From the NCBI RefSeq assembly GCF_050003625.1, contig NC_134400.1, forward strand, positions 66,358,126 through 66,422,125: a DNA stretch of 64,000 nucleotides. The letters are read 5' to 3'. The notes beneath the pieces were generated by a model. That model had not been told where the DNA came from, did no database searches, and saw nothing but the letters and a program-made list of their open reading frames with translations. Source of the stretch: Haematobia irritans (Eukaryota; Arthropoda; Insecta; Diptera; Muscidae). The first letter of the stretch is position 1, and the number at the start of each line of letters is the position of its first letter. A program made the position numbers and the translations under genes. Positions 35,331 through 45,272 of the stretch are shown here, in pieces.

Positions 35331-35824
35331 TGTTGACGTGCAATCGAGATACACGTATATGATGCAAATGTTCAAAAATTCCAAAAAAGCGATCAGCGAA
35401 AAAATCCAAATTTTATTTTTAATTCTTCGAAAGAATTATGCTTCCAAAATAAATTCGAATGTTCAATAAACAGGTGTATGTTTATTTCCAAATTATAACT
35501 ATATGTTATGTATGTAATGTTGTTCGTACAACTTGGCGACAATGAACAAAAAACAAATGTAACAAACAAAACGAATGATAGCCAACATTTTGGGTTGCAT
35601 GCCTTTTATACAAAGTGAGCTGAGCTTTCAAAACAGTTATTTCTTGTAGCTAAATAAATTCAAGAGAGCATACCTATGCGTAAAATAATTACAAGCAATA
35701 AAATGTTTGGTTTTGATAATCGATTAATACACTGGCAAAAATTGGAACTTTTAAATAAAATAAATATTGAACATTTTTAAAATAAAATTCAATATTATAA
35801 AATAAAATACACTGCATCTTTACA
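35331..35824 (-). repeat. BEL/Pao 3' LTR (left), 494 bp
   Basis: Plus-strand TGTTGACGTGCAATCG to GCATCTTTACA; the same sequence with an insertion is at 56314-57090. On the sense strand the LTR begins TG and ends CA. It directly follows the polypurine tract. Confidence 0.9.
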
Positions 35825-35838
35825 TCCTCCCTCCTTTG
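35825..35838 (-). promoter_or_regulatory. BEL polypurine tract
   Basis: The minus strand reads AAAGGAGGGAGGA and abuts the 3' LTR, the expected position for priming plus-strand DNA. Confidence 0.75.
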
Positions 35839-35974
35839 AAAGCGCACATGTTTCAACTTCATTAAAGGGTGATACGGTCAAAATTTGGTCAAGGGAAAAC
35901 GCGTGTAAATCGGTGAAATCGTTTATTTAAAAAATCAAATTAAATTTCTTTTTCAAGTTAAATTAGTATAAAAT

Positions 35975-36604
35975 TCAGGAAAAATATTCAGTTAGGCTTT
36001 CGCTTTTCCAAATCCGAATTGCCGGGCGGAGCTCTGGCGTGTTGGGAGGGTTCTTGTCCTTGGGAACCACCTGCACGTTGTTGGCGGCGTACCACTCCAT
36101 GGCCTTTTTACCGTAATGGCAAGATGCCAAATCCGGCCAAAACAGTACGGAACAACCGTGTTTCTTCAGGAAAGGCAGCAGACGTTTATTCAAACACTCT
36201 TTCACGTAAATTTCTTGGTTGACAGTCCCGGAAGCTATGAAAATGCTGCTTTTCAAGCCACAGGTACAGATGGCTTGCCAAACCAGATATTTCTTTGCGA
36301 ACTTTGACAGTTTTATGTGCTTGAAAATATCTGCTACCTTTCCCCTTCCTTTTGCCGTATAAAACTCCTGTCCCGGAAGCTGCTTGTAGTTGGCTTTGAC
36401 GTAGGTTTCGTCGTCCATTACCACGCAGTCAAACTTCGTTAGCATCGTCGTGTATAGCCTCCGGGATCGCGCTTTGGCCGTCGTATTTTGTTTAACATCG
36501 CGATTTGAAGTCACTACCTTCTTGTAAGTCGATAGTCCGGCTCGTTTTTTGGCTCGATGCACGGTTGTAGACGATACACCCAGCTTATTTGCGGCATCTC
36601 GGAG
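35975..36604 (-). pseudogene. DD37E transposase catalytic part (copy in duplication unit 1)
   Basis: Cut-and-paste transposase fragment. It has the linker helix LRDAANKLGVSSTTVHRAKK, the first catalytic Asp in VVMDDETYVK, and the second in LFWPDLASCHY. The third residue, expected 37 residues after the second in a PELRPIE context, is absent: the sequence reads PELRPAIRIWKS after a small indel. The gene is split from its N-terminus (46569-46817) by the LOA-like insertion, so no function is possible. The spacing matches the ITmD37E group known from mosquitoes. Confidence 0.85.
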
Positions 36605-36755
36605 AGAGAGGTTAGGTTAGGTTAGGTTAGGTTAAAGTGGCAGCCCGATTAAGATTCAGGCTCACTTAGACTATTCAGTCCATTGTGATACCACATTAAC
36701 TAAAAGTACCTATTACATATGGGCACTTCTAGTTTTAACCGCTGAACCTTCTTGA

Positions 36756-39700
36756 TTATTTTTCTTTGTTGAACCAACCAGATTGTTCCAAAAACAGTAG
36801 CAGACTGCTTAAGTTAACGTTTTCCAGATCCGCCAGTAATCTGAAGCTATATGCTCCTAAAAGTTGCTTGCGCTTTACACAAAATGCAGGACACTCACAC
36901 AAGAGGTGTTTAATTGATTCTTTTTCCTCCGCATCATGACAGCTCATACAATAGTCATTATACTTCGCGCCAATAGTTTTTGCAAAATCGCCTATCAGGC
37001 AGCGACCCGTTATAGCAGATATCAGGAGTGATATCTGACGTCTCGAGAACATTAGCATATCTAGTGTGCGGTTTAAGTTGAAATGGGGCCATATTTGCTT
37101 GGTGTCGTTACAACCCTTGCAATTCTCCCATCGAACATTTGCCATCATAACAGCCTTCTCACGCAGCATGAGCTTGCAGGTAGCTAGGGGCATACCAACA
37201 AATTCTAGTTCCCCTGGAATATGTAAGGTAGTCCCTAGCCTTGCCAACTCATCCGCTTCGCAGTTCCCCGGTATGTTCCTATGGCCAGGCACCCATATTA
37301 GGTGAATATTGTACTGCTCAGCCATCTCATTGAGAGATTTGCGGCAGTCGATGGCCGTTTTCGAGTTGAGGAACACAGAGTCCAAGGATTTTATTGCAGG
37401 TTGACTGTCTGAGTATATATTAATGCCCACATTTTTTGGAACATTACTTCTCAGCCAATTCGCCACCTCTCTTATTGCTAATATTTCAGCCTGAAAAACA
37501 CTACAGTGATTAGGTAATCTTTTCGCTATTCGAAGTTCCAGATCATTAGAATATACTCCGAACCCCACTTGTCCATCCAATTTGGAGCCATCAGTGTAGA
37601 AATCTATATATTCTTTATTCCCCGGGGTCTGTGTGCACCACGCCTCACTGTTGGGGATTAGAGTCTCAAACTTTTTGTCGAAAAGTGGACTCGCCAAAGT
37701 GTAATCCACTACGTTAGGCACATCTGGCATTATTTTGAGGACAGAACTGTGACCGTAACCTTTTTCCGACAACAGCGATAGTTCGCGCAACCGCACAGCC
37801 GTTGTTGCAGCTGACTGTTTGGCCAAAATGTCTAAAGGCAATAGATGCAGCACGACATTAAGGGAATTTGTTCCTGTCTTGCTGAATGCGCCTGAAATAC
37901 ACAAACACGCCATACGCTGAACTTTATCTAAACAAGTCGGTTTCTGAAGTGCCGGCCACCAGACTACAACACCATATAGCATTATAGGTCTAACCACTGC
38001 CGTGTATAGCCAATGCACAATTTTTGGTTTCAGTCCCCACTTTTTTCCTATTGCCTTTTTGCACGAGTACAAAGCTACAGTTGCCTTTCTCGCCCTTTCT
38101 TCAATATTAAGCTTAAAGTTCAGCTTCCTGTCCAAAATAACGCCAAGGTATTTTGCACATTCACCAAAGGGAATTTCAATACCCCCTAAGGAAATAGGCC
38201 TAACCGTGGGAGTTTTGCGATCGTTGCAGTACATGACTAATTCTGTCTTTGCAGGATTTACCCCAAGACCATTGTCTTTCGCCCATTTCTCAGTCATCCG
38301 GAGGGCCCTCTGAATAATATCTCTGATTGTGGATGGGAATTTTCCCCTGACTGCCAGAGCCACATCATCTGCGTATGCCACCACTTTTATCCTTTCTTTT
38401 TCTAGAGTAACCAGAAGGCTATTTATAGCAACATTCCAAAGAAGAGGTGATAGAACTCCTCCTTGGGGAGTGCCTCTGTTCACATACCTTTGTATGTTTG
38501 CTTGTCCTAGTGTGGCTGAAATACGTCTCTTCATTAGCAGTTCGTCTAACAGCCTGAGTATACATGGATCAACATTCAGAGTTGTCAGTCCATTTAATAT
38601 CGAGCTCGGATGGACATTATTGAACGCCCCTTCGATGTCTAGAAACGCCACGATTGTGTATTCTTTGACAGATAGTGAGCTTTCAATAAAGCTGACTAGT
38701 TCATGTAGTGCGGTCTCAGTAGACCTGCCCTTCGAGTATGCATGCTGTCCTTTCGAGAACAACCTTGAATCGATGCTAGTTCTAAGATAAATATCTATCA
38801 TCCTCTCCAGAGTCTTAAGTAGGAATGAGGATAAGCTGATTGGTCGGAAATCCTTCGCCCTCGAGTGAGAGGCTTTTCCCGCTTTAGGTATGAAAACGAC
38901 TTTTGTTTCCCTCCACTTTCCTGGGATATATGATAAGTTGATACATCCTTTATATATCACTGACAACCAGGGGATAATTTTGTCAGTTACAGCTTGTAAC
39001 TCCGCCGGAGTAATTCCATCAGGTCCGGGGGATTTGAATGGTCCAAAGCTATTTAGCGCCCATCTTATTCTAGTTTCCGATACAATTTCCTCGACAGGAA
39101 ACGACCGCTGAGCAACTGTGGCACCGCCAGTACATGGTTCAACCGTCTGATTTCCAGGAAAATGTGTGTCCAATAGTACCTCCAGCGTCTCCTCACTGGA
39201 CGTTGTCCAATTTCCCTCCGATGTTTTAATGAAACCTGGAGCGGAGTTGGTGGATGCTAGAACCTTCCGTAGTCTGGAAGCCTCGGACGTATTCTCAATA
39301 CTGCTGCAGTAGTCATTCCAAGAGTTATGCTGAGCCTTTCTCAGTTCTCGCTTGTATCCTCTCAGATTCCTCTTGTAAGCGTCCCAGTCCTCAGGGGCTC
39401 TGGTGGACTTTGCCTTGTTAAAGAGCTTCCTGCAGGATTTCCTCATATTACTTAATTCCGTAGACCACCATGGTGGTCGATGTTTCCCCCTTGGCTTTCC
39501 TCTAGGGCATGCAGCTTTCAGTGAGATGTTGAAGGCCTTAGTAATCCGCTCCACTGCGTGTTCGATATCTTGCACATTTCTCATATTTGTCTCTGTTATT
39601 TCCGGTATCATCATATTGAACGATTCCCTATACCTATTCCAGTCAGCTTTCCTAACATTTGGCGAAAATATGGTCTTGGTGATATGAACATCAAATTTGA

Positions 39701-40361
39701 AACTGATGTAGCGATGATCTGAGAAGCTGTGTTCACTTAAAACATGCCACTCAGATATCATTTCATTCAGTTCTTGCGAGGCCAAGGTGATGTCCAAAAC
39801 CTCTTGCCTGTTTTTAGTGACAAAGGTTGGGGCATCTCCCTTGTTGCAAACTACCAGATTAGTACGCAAAATAAACTCTATTAGCGACTCTCCCCTTGCA
39901 TTAGTATCACTACTTCCCCATATACTATGATGCGCATTCGCATCGCATCCCATTATGAGTTTCGTCTTTGTTTTCAGTGACTCCTCAACTAAGGTCTTAA
40001 CGGCACATGGAGGCATCTCCCTGTCATGTCCCATATAGACCGATGATACCCAATATTTGCATTTGGCTATTTCTAAATTGGCAACGACAGTGTCTGCATT
40101 GCACATTGAAGGAAGCAGAAACAAGTTAAGCTCGTTTTTAGCAATTATACAGGCTCGAATTACATCATTACCAGTATACTGCAATAGTTTGAACCCCGGA
40201 GTACTTAATTCACATATTTTGTTTCTATAAATATATGGTTCTTGAATAAGAACTATGTCTATGTCCCCTTTCATCAGGAGAACTTTTAAGGCAGCACATG
40301 CAGCCTTACAATGATGAAGATTTATCTGAAGGATCCGTAGGACCATCGAGATTTTCAACAA
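36756..40361 (-). CDS. LOA-like ORF2 protein, 1201 aa, unit 1
   Basis: Endonuclease/reverse transcriptase for target-primed retrotransposition. Domains: APE endonuclease, residues about 1-230 (IQEPYIYRN, GCDANAHHSIWG near 139, SDHRYI); RT about 430-730 (SPGPDGITP, FLDIEGAFNNV, RGTPQGGVLSPLLW near 634, YADDVAL near 663); RNase H about 910-1050 (FYTDGSKLDG, AEILAIREV, IYSDSQPAIK, WVPGHRNIPGNCEADELA, all four acidic positions present); and a C-terminal Cys/His motif CMSCHDAEEKESIKHLLCEC near 1137. The start overlaps the ORF1 end by about 56 nt, as at 45217-45272, which suggests reinitiation or frameshifting. No stops; complete and plausible as an active enzyme. In unit 1 it is paired only with a truncated ORF1. 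Confidence 0.93.
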   Translation of the reverse strand: MLKISMVLRILQINLHHCKAACAALKVLLMKGDIDIVLIQEPYIYRNKICELSTPGFKLLQYTGNDVIRACIIAKNELNLFLLPSMCNADTVVANLEIAKCKYWVSSVYMGHDREMPPCAVKTLVEESLKTKTKLIMGCDANAHHSIWGSSDTNARGESLIEFILRTNLVVCNKGDAPTFVTKNRQEVLDITLASQELNEMISEWHVLSEHSFSDHRYISFKFDVHITKTIFSPNVRKADWNRYRESFNMMIPEITETNMRNVQDIEHAVERITKAFNISLKAACPRGKPRGKHRPPWWSTELSNMRKSCRKLFNKAKSTRAPEDWDAYKRNLRGYKRELRKAQHNSWNDYCSSIENTSEASRLRKVLASTNSAPGFIKTSEGNWTTSSEETLEVLLDTHFPGNQTVEPCTGGATVAQRSFPVEEIVSETRIRWALNSFGPFKSPGPDGITPAELQAVTDKIIPWLSVIYKGCINLSYIPGKWRETKVVFIPKAGKASHSRAKDFRPISLSSFLLKTLERMIDIYLRTSIDSRLFSKGQHAYSKGRSTETALHELVSFIESSLSVKEYTIVAFLDIEGAFNNVHPSSILNGLTTLNVDPCILRLLDELLMKRRISATLGQANIQRYVNRGTPQGGVLSPLLWNVAINSLLVTLEKERIKVVAYADDVALAVRGKFPSTIRDIIQRALRMTEKWAKDNGLGVNPAKTELVMYCNDRKTPTVRPISLGGIEIPFGECAKYLGVILDRKLNFKLNIEERARKATVALYSCKKAIGKKWGLKPKIVHWLYTAVVRPIMLYGVVVWWPALQKPTCLDKVQRMACLCISGAFSKTGTNSLNVVLHLLPLDILAKQSAATTAVRLRELSLLSEKGYGHSSVLKIMPDVPNVVDYTLASPLFDKKFETLIPNSEAWCTQTPGNKEYIDFYTDGSKLDGQVGFGVYSNDLELRIAKRLPNHCSVFQAEILAIREVANWLRSNVPKNVGINIYSDSQPAIKSLDSVFLNSKTAIDCRKSLNEMAEQYNIHLIWVPGHRNIPGNCEADELARLGTTLHIPGELEFVGMPLATCKLMLREKAVMMANVRWENCKGCNDTKQIWPHFNLNRTLDMLMFSRRQISLLISAITGRCLIGDFAKTIGAKYNDYCMSCHDAEEKESIKHLLCECPAFCVKRKQLLGAYSFRLLADLENVNLSSLLLFLEQSGWFNKEK

Positions 40362-40917
40362 CCGTCACATCAGCCGCTTCAATCGAGTCATCAAGAATGT
40401 CCTCTTCAGAGATATCGGTGACTCTCGCAATAACCATAGGTTCGACTTTGGTGAGTTCTGAGGCAATAGAAGCCTCCTCACGCATACGGTATCTATCCAT
40501 GTCTTCAACTTTGGTATCTCCCTCGACTTCGCAAGAGGATCCGCTTACTTCTGATTCAGACAGAGGCTTGTCCATTTCTGAATCATTTAGCTGATCGTTT
40601 TTATACACCTTCATTTGGATATAATGAAAGCCATAACATACACGGCCCTGGGACTTTGCCAGATGTGGCAAAGACTGAGTGTTCAATATAAACACTGCAT
40701 GCCGTCTTGGTCCATCCACTTCATCCAAACGGCCAACCTTCCAATCAGCTGTTGGAAGATCTGGATTGCATCGTTTCAGTCTATTTAAAATAGATTCAGG
40801 GTCAGAAGGGTTTGCAGGTATCCAGGCATGTGCTCTAGGTCTAGCCGGTATGTCTTTCTTCTCGACTAACTCTAGAGCAGCTCCTTCCCAAACTTCACCA
40901 ATTAGTATCAGAGCAGC
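40306..40917 (-). pseudogene. LOA-like ORF1, C-terminal part only (unit 1)
   Basis: Identical to the C-terminal half of the ORF1 at 45217-46443, from KAALILIGEVW to the end. The N-terminal half was removed at the tandem-duplication junction, where the mariner catalytic fragment now precedes it. Joined frames do not make a sensible protein. Confidence 0.9.
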
Positions 40918-41530
40918 TTTCGCTTTTCCAAATCCGAATTGCCGGGCGGAGCTCTGGCGTGTTGGGAGGGTTCTTGTCCTTGGGAACCACCTGCACGTTG
41001 TTGGCGGCGTACCACTCCATGGCCTTTTTACCGTAATGGCAAGATGCCAAATCCGGCCAAAACAGTACGGAACAACCGTGTTTCTTCAGGAAAGGCAGCA
41101 GACGTTTATTCAAACACTCTTTCACGTAAATTTCTTGGTTGACAGTCCCGGAAGCTATGAAAATGCTGCTTTTCAAGCCACAGGTACAGATGGCTTGCCA
41201 AACCAGATATTTCTTTGCGAACTTTGACAGTTTTATGTGCTTGAAAATATCTGCTACCTTTCCCCTTCCTTTTGCCGTATAAAACTCCTGTCCCGGAAGC
41301 TGCTTGTAGTTGGCTTTGACGTAGGTTTCGTCGTCCATTACCACGCAGTCAAACTTCGTTAGCATCGTCGTGTATAGCCTCCGGGATCGCGCTTTGGCCG
41401 TCGTATTTTGTTTAACATCGCGATTTGAAGTCACTACCTTCTTGTAAGTCGATAGTCCGGCTCGTTTTTTGGCTCGATGCACGGTTGTAGACGATACACC
41501 CAGCTTATTTGCGGCATCTCGGAGAGAGAG
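40916..41530 (-). pseudogene. DD37E transposase catalytic part, second copy (unit 2)
   Basis: Duplicate of 35996-36610 with the same catalytic-residue loss. The frame now ends in CSDTNW, read from ORF1 antisense sequence across the junction. It records the duplication breakpoint. Confidence 0.9.
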
Positions 41531-41675
41531 GTTAGGTTAGGTTAGGTTAGGTTAAAGTGGCAGCCCGATTAAGATTCAGGCTCACTTAGACTATTCAGTC
41601 CATTGTGATACCACATTAACTAAAAGTACCTATTACATATGGGCACTTCTAGTTTTAACCGCTGAACCTTCTTGA

Positions 41676-44600
41676 TTATTTTTCTTTGTTGAACCAACCA
41701 GATTGTTCCAAAAACAGTAGCAGACTGCTTAAGTTAACGTTTTCCAGATCCGCCAGTAATCTGAAGCTATATGCTCCTAAAAGTTGCTTGCGCTTTACAC
41801 AAAATGCAGGACACTCACACAAGAGGTGTTTAATTGATTCTTTTTCCTCCGCATCATGACAGCTCATACAATAGTCATTATACTTCGCGCCAATAGTTTT
41901 TGCAAAATCGCCTATCAGGCAGCGACCCGTTATAGCAGATATCAGGAGTGATATCTGACGTCTCGAGAACATTAGCATATCTAGTGTGCGGTTTAAGTTG
42001 AAATGGGGCCATATTTGCTTGGTGTCGTTACAACCCTTGCAATTCTCCCATCGAACATTTGCCATCATAACAGCCTTCTCACGCAGCATGAGCTTGCAGG
42101 TAGCTAGGGGCATACCAACAAATTCTAGTTCCCCTGGAATATGTAAGGTAGTCCCTAGCCTTGCCAACTCATCCGCTTCGCAGTTCCCCGGTATGTTCCT
42201 ATGGCCAGGCACCCATATTAGGTGAATATTGTACTGCTCAGCCATCTCATTGAGAGATTTGCGGCAGTCGATGGCCGTTTTCGAGTTGAGGAACACAGAG
42301 TCCAAGGATTTTATTGCAGGTTGACTGTCTGAGTATATATTAATGCCCACATTTTTTGGAACATTACTTCTCAGCCAATTCGCCACCTCTCTTATTGCTA
42401 ATATTTCAGCCTGAAAAACACTACAGTGATTAGGTAATCTTTTCGCTATTCGAAGTTCCAGATCATTAGAATATACTCCGAACCCCACTTGTCCATCCAA
42501 TTTGGAGCCATCAGTGTAGAAATCTATATATTCTTTATTCCCCGGGGTCTGTGTGCACCACGCCTCACTGTTGGGGATTAGAGTCTCAAACTTTTTGTCG
42601 AAAAGTGGACTCGCCAAAGTGTAATCCACTACGTTAGGCACATCTGGCATTATTTTGAGGACAGAACTGTGACCGTAACCTTTTTCCGACAACAGCGATA
42701 GTTCGCGCAACCGCACAGCCGTTGTTGCAGCTGACTGTTTGGCCAAAATGTCTAAAGGCAATAGATGCAGCACGACATTAAGGGAATTTGTTCCTGTCTT
42801 GCTGAATGCGCCTGAAATACACAAACACGCCATACGCTGAACTTTATCTAAACAAGTCGGTTTCTGAAGTGCCGGCCACCAGACTACAACACCATATAGC
42901 ATTATAGGTCTAACCACTGCCGTGTATAGCCAATGCACAATTTTTGGTTTCAGTCCCCACTTTTTTCCTATTGCCTTTTTGCACGAGTACAAAGCTACAG
43001 TTGCCTTTCTCGCCCTTTCTTCAATATTAAGCTTAAAGTTCAGCTTCCTGTCCAAAATAACGCCAAGGTATTTTGCACATTCACCAAAGGGAATTTCAAT
43101 ACCCCCTAAGGAAATAGGCCTAACCGTGGGAGTTTTGCGATCGTTGCAGTACATGACTAATTCTGTCTTTGCAGGATTTACCCCAAGACCATTGTCTTTC
43201 GCCCATTTCTCAGTCATCCGGAGGGCCCTCTGAATAATATCTCTGATTGTGGATGGGAATTTTCCCCTGACTGCCAGAGCCACATCATCTGCGTATGCCA
43301 CCACTTTTATCCTTTCTTTTTCTAGAGTAACCAGAAGGCTATTTATAGCAACATTCCAAAGAAGAGGTGATAGAACTCCTCCTTGGGGAGTGCCTCTGTT
43401 CACATACCTTTGTATGTTTGCTTGTCCTAGTGTGGCTGAAATACGTCTCTTCATTAGCAGTTCGTCTAACAGCCTGAGTATACATGGATCAACATTCAGA
43501 GTTGTCAGTCCATTTAATATCGAGCTCGGATGGACATTATTGAACGCCCCTTCGATGTCTACGATTGTGTATTCTTTGACAGATAGTGAGCTTTCAATAA
43601 AGCTGACTAGTTCATGTAGTGCGGTCTCAGTAGACCTGCCCTTCGAGTATGCATGCTGTCCTTTCGAGAACAACCTTGAATCGATGCTAGTTCTAAGATA
43701 AATATCTATCATCCTCTCCAGAGTCTTAAGTAGGAATGAGGATAAGCTGATTGGTCGGAAATCCTTCGCCCTCGAGTGAGAGGCTTTTCCCGCTTTAGGT
43801 ATGAAAACGACTTTTGTTTCCCTCCACTTTCCTGGGATATATGATAAGTTGATACATCCTTTATATATCACTGACAACCAGGGGATAATTTTGTCAGTTA
43901 CAGCTTGTAACTCCGCCGGAGTAATTCCATCAGGTCCGGGGGATTTGAATGGTCCAAAGCTATTTAGCGCCCATCTTATTCTAGTTTCCGATACAATTTC
44001 CTCGACAGGAAACGACCGCTGAGCAACTGTGGCACCGCCAGTACATGGTTCAACCGTCTGATTTCCAGGAAAATGTGTGTCCAATAGTACCTCCAGCGTC
44101 TCCTCACTGGACGTTGTCCAATTTCCCTCCGATGTTTTAATGAAACCTGGAGCGGAGTTGGTGGATGCTAGAACCTTCCGTAGTCTGGAAGCCTCGGACG
44201 TATTCTCAATACTGCTGCAGTAGTCATTCCAAGAGTTATGCTGAGCCTTTCTCAGTTCTCGCTTGTATCCTCTCAGATTCCTCTTGTAAGCGTCCCAGTC
44301 CTCAGGGGCTCTGGTGGACTTTGCCTTGTTAAAGAGCTTCCTGCAGGATTTCCTCATATTACTTAATTCCGTAGACCACCATGGTGGTCGATGTTTCCCC
44401 CTTGGCTTTCCTCTAGGGCATGCAGCTTTCAGTGAGATGTTGAAGGCCTTAGTAATCCGCTCCACTGCGTGTTCGATATCTTGCACATTTCTCATATTTG
44501 TCTCTGTTATTTCCGGTATCATCATATAGAACGATTCCCTATACCTATTCCAGTCAGCTTTCCTAACATTTGGCGAAAATATGGTCTTGGTGATATGAAC

Positions 44601-45272
44601 ATCAAATTTGAAACTGATGTAGCGATGATCTGAGAAGCTGTGTTCACTTAAAACATGCCACTCAGATATCATTTCATTCAGTTCTTGCGAGGCCAAGGTG
44701 ATGTCCAAAACCTCTTGCCTGTTTTTAGTGACAAAGGTTGGGGCATCTCCCTTGTTGCAAACTACCAGATTAGTACGCAAAATAAACTCTATTAGCGACT
44801 CTCCCCTTGCATTAGTATCACTACTTCCCCATATACTATGATGCGCATTCGCATCGCATCCCATTATGAGTTTCGTCTTTGTTTTCAGTGACTCCTCAAC
44901 TAAGGTCTTAACGGCACATGGAGGCATCTCCCTGTCATGTCCCATATAGACCGATGATACCCAATATTTGCATTTGGCTATTTCTAAATTGGCAACGACA
45001 GTGTCTGCATTGCACATTGAAGGAAGCAGAAACAAGTTAAGCTCGTTTTTAGCAATTATACAGGCTCGAATTACATCATTACCAGTATACTGCAATAGTT
45101 TGAACCCCGGAGTACTTAATTCACATATTTTGTTTCTATAAATATATGGTTCTTGAATAAGAACTATGTCTATGTCCCCTTTCATCAGGAGAACTTTTAA
45201 GGCAGCACATGCAGCCTTACAATGATGAAGATTTATCTGAAGGATCCGTAGGACCATCGAGATTTTCAACAA
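41676..45272 (-). CDS. LOA-like ORF2 protein, 1198 aa, unit 2
   Basis: Same domain set as the unit 1 ORF2. It differs by loss of three residues in the RT palm (KEYTIVAFLDIEG becomes KEYTIVDIEG), which removes part of the strand leading to the first catalytic Asp, and by Asn to Tyr before MMIPEITET. The frame is open, but activity is doubtful because the deletion touches RT motif A. This copy lies downstream of the complete ORF1, so the element with a full 5' end has the damaged RT, while the intact ORF2 (unit 1) lacks a full ORF1. Confidence 0.9.
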   Translation of the reverse strand: MLKISMVLRILQINLHHCKAACAALKVLLMKGDIDIVLIQEPYIYRNKICELSTPGFKLLQYTGNDVIRACIIAKNELNLFLLPSMCNADTVVANLEIAKCKYWVSSVYMGHDREMPPCAVKTLVEESLKTKTKLIMGCDANAHHSIWGSSDTNARGESLIEFILRTNLVVCNKGDAPTFVTKNRQEVLDITLASQELNEMISEWHVLSEHSFSDHRYISFKFDVHITKTIFSPNVRKADWNRYRESFYMMIPEITETNMRNVQDIEHAVERITKAFNISLKAACPRGKPRGKHRPPWWSTELSNMRKSCRKLFNKAKSTRAPEDWDAYKRNLRGYKRELRKAQHNSWNDYCSSIENTSEASRLRKVLASTNSAPGFIKTSEGNWTTSSEETLEVLLDTHFPGNQTVEPCTGGATVAQRSFPVEEIVSETRIRWALNSFGPFKSPGPDGITPAELQAVTDKIIPWLSVIYKGCINLSYIPGKWRETKVVFIPKAGKASHSRAKDFRPISLSSFLLKTLERMIDIYLRTSIDSRLFSKGQHAYSKGRSTETALHELVSFIESSLSVKEYTIVDIEGAFNNVHPSSILNGLTTLNVDPCILRLLDELLMKRRISATLGQANIQRYVNRGTPQGGVLSPLLWNVAINSLLVTLEKERIKVVAYADDVALAVRGKFPSTIRDIIQRALRMTEKWAKDNGLGVNPAKTELVMYCNDRKTPTVRPISLGGIEIPFGECAKYLGVILDRKLNFKLNIEERARKATVALYSCKKAIGKKWGLKPKIVHWLYTAVVRPIMLYGVVVWWPALQKPTCLDKVQRMACLCISGAFSKTGTNSLNVVLHLLPLDILAKQSAATTAVRLRELSLLSEKGYGHSSVLKIMPDVPNVVDYTLASPLFDKKFETLIPNSEAWCTQTPGNKEYIDFYTDGSKLDGQVGFGVYSNDLELRIAKRLPNHCSVFQAEILAIREVANWLRSNVPKNVGINIYSDSQPAIKSLDSVFLNSKTAIDCRKSLNEMAEQYNIHLIWVPGHRNIPGNCEADELARLGTTLHIPGELEFVGMPLATCKLMLREKAVMMANVRWENCKGCNDTKQIWPHFNLNRTLDMLMFSRRQISLLISAITGRCLIGDFAKTIGAKYNDYCMSCHDAEEKESIKHLLCECPAFCVKRKQLLGAYSFRLLADLENVNLSSLLLFLEQSGWFNKEK

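Noticed and set aside
37066..39687. Plus-strand frames of 70-150 codons across the LINE
   Set aside because: Antisense shadows of the intact ORF2; they recur at the same relative positions in every LINE copy.
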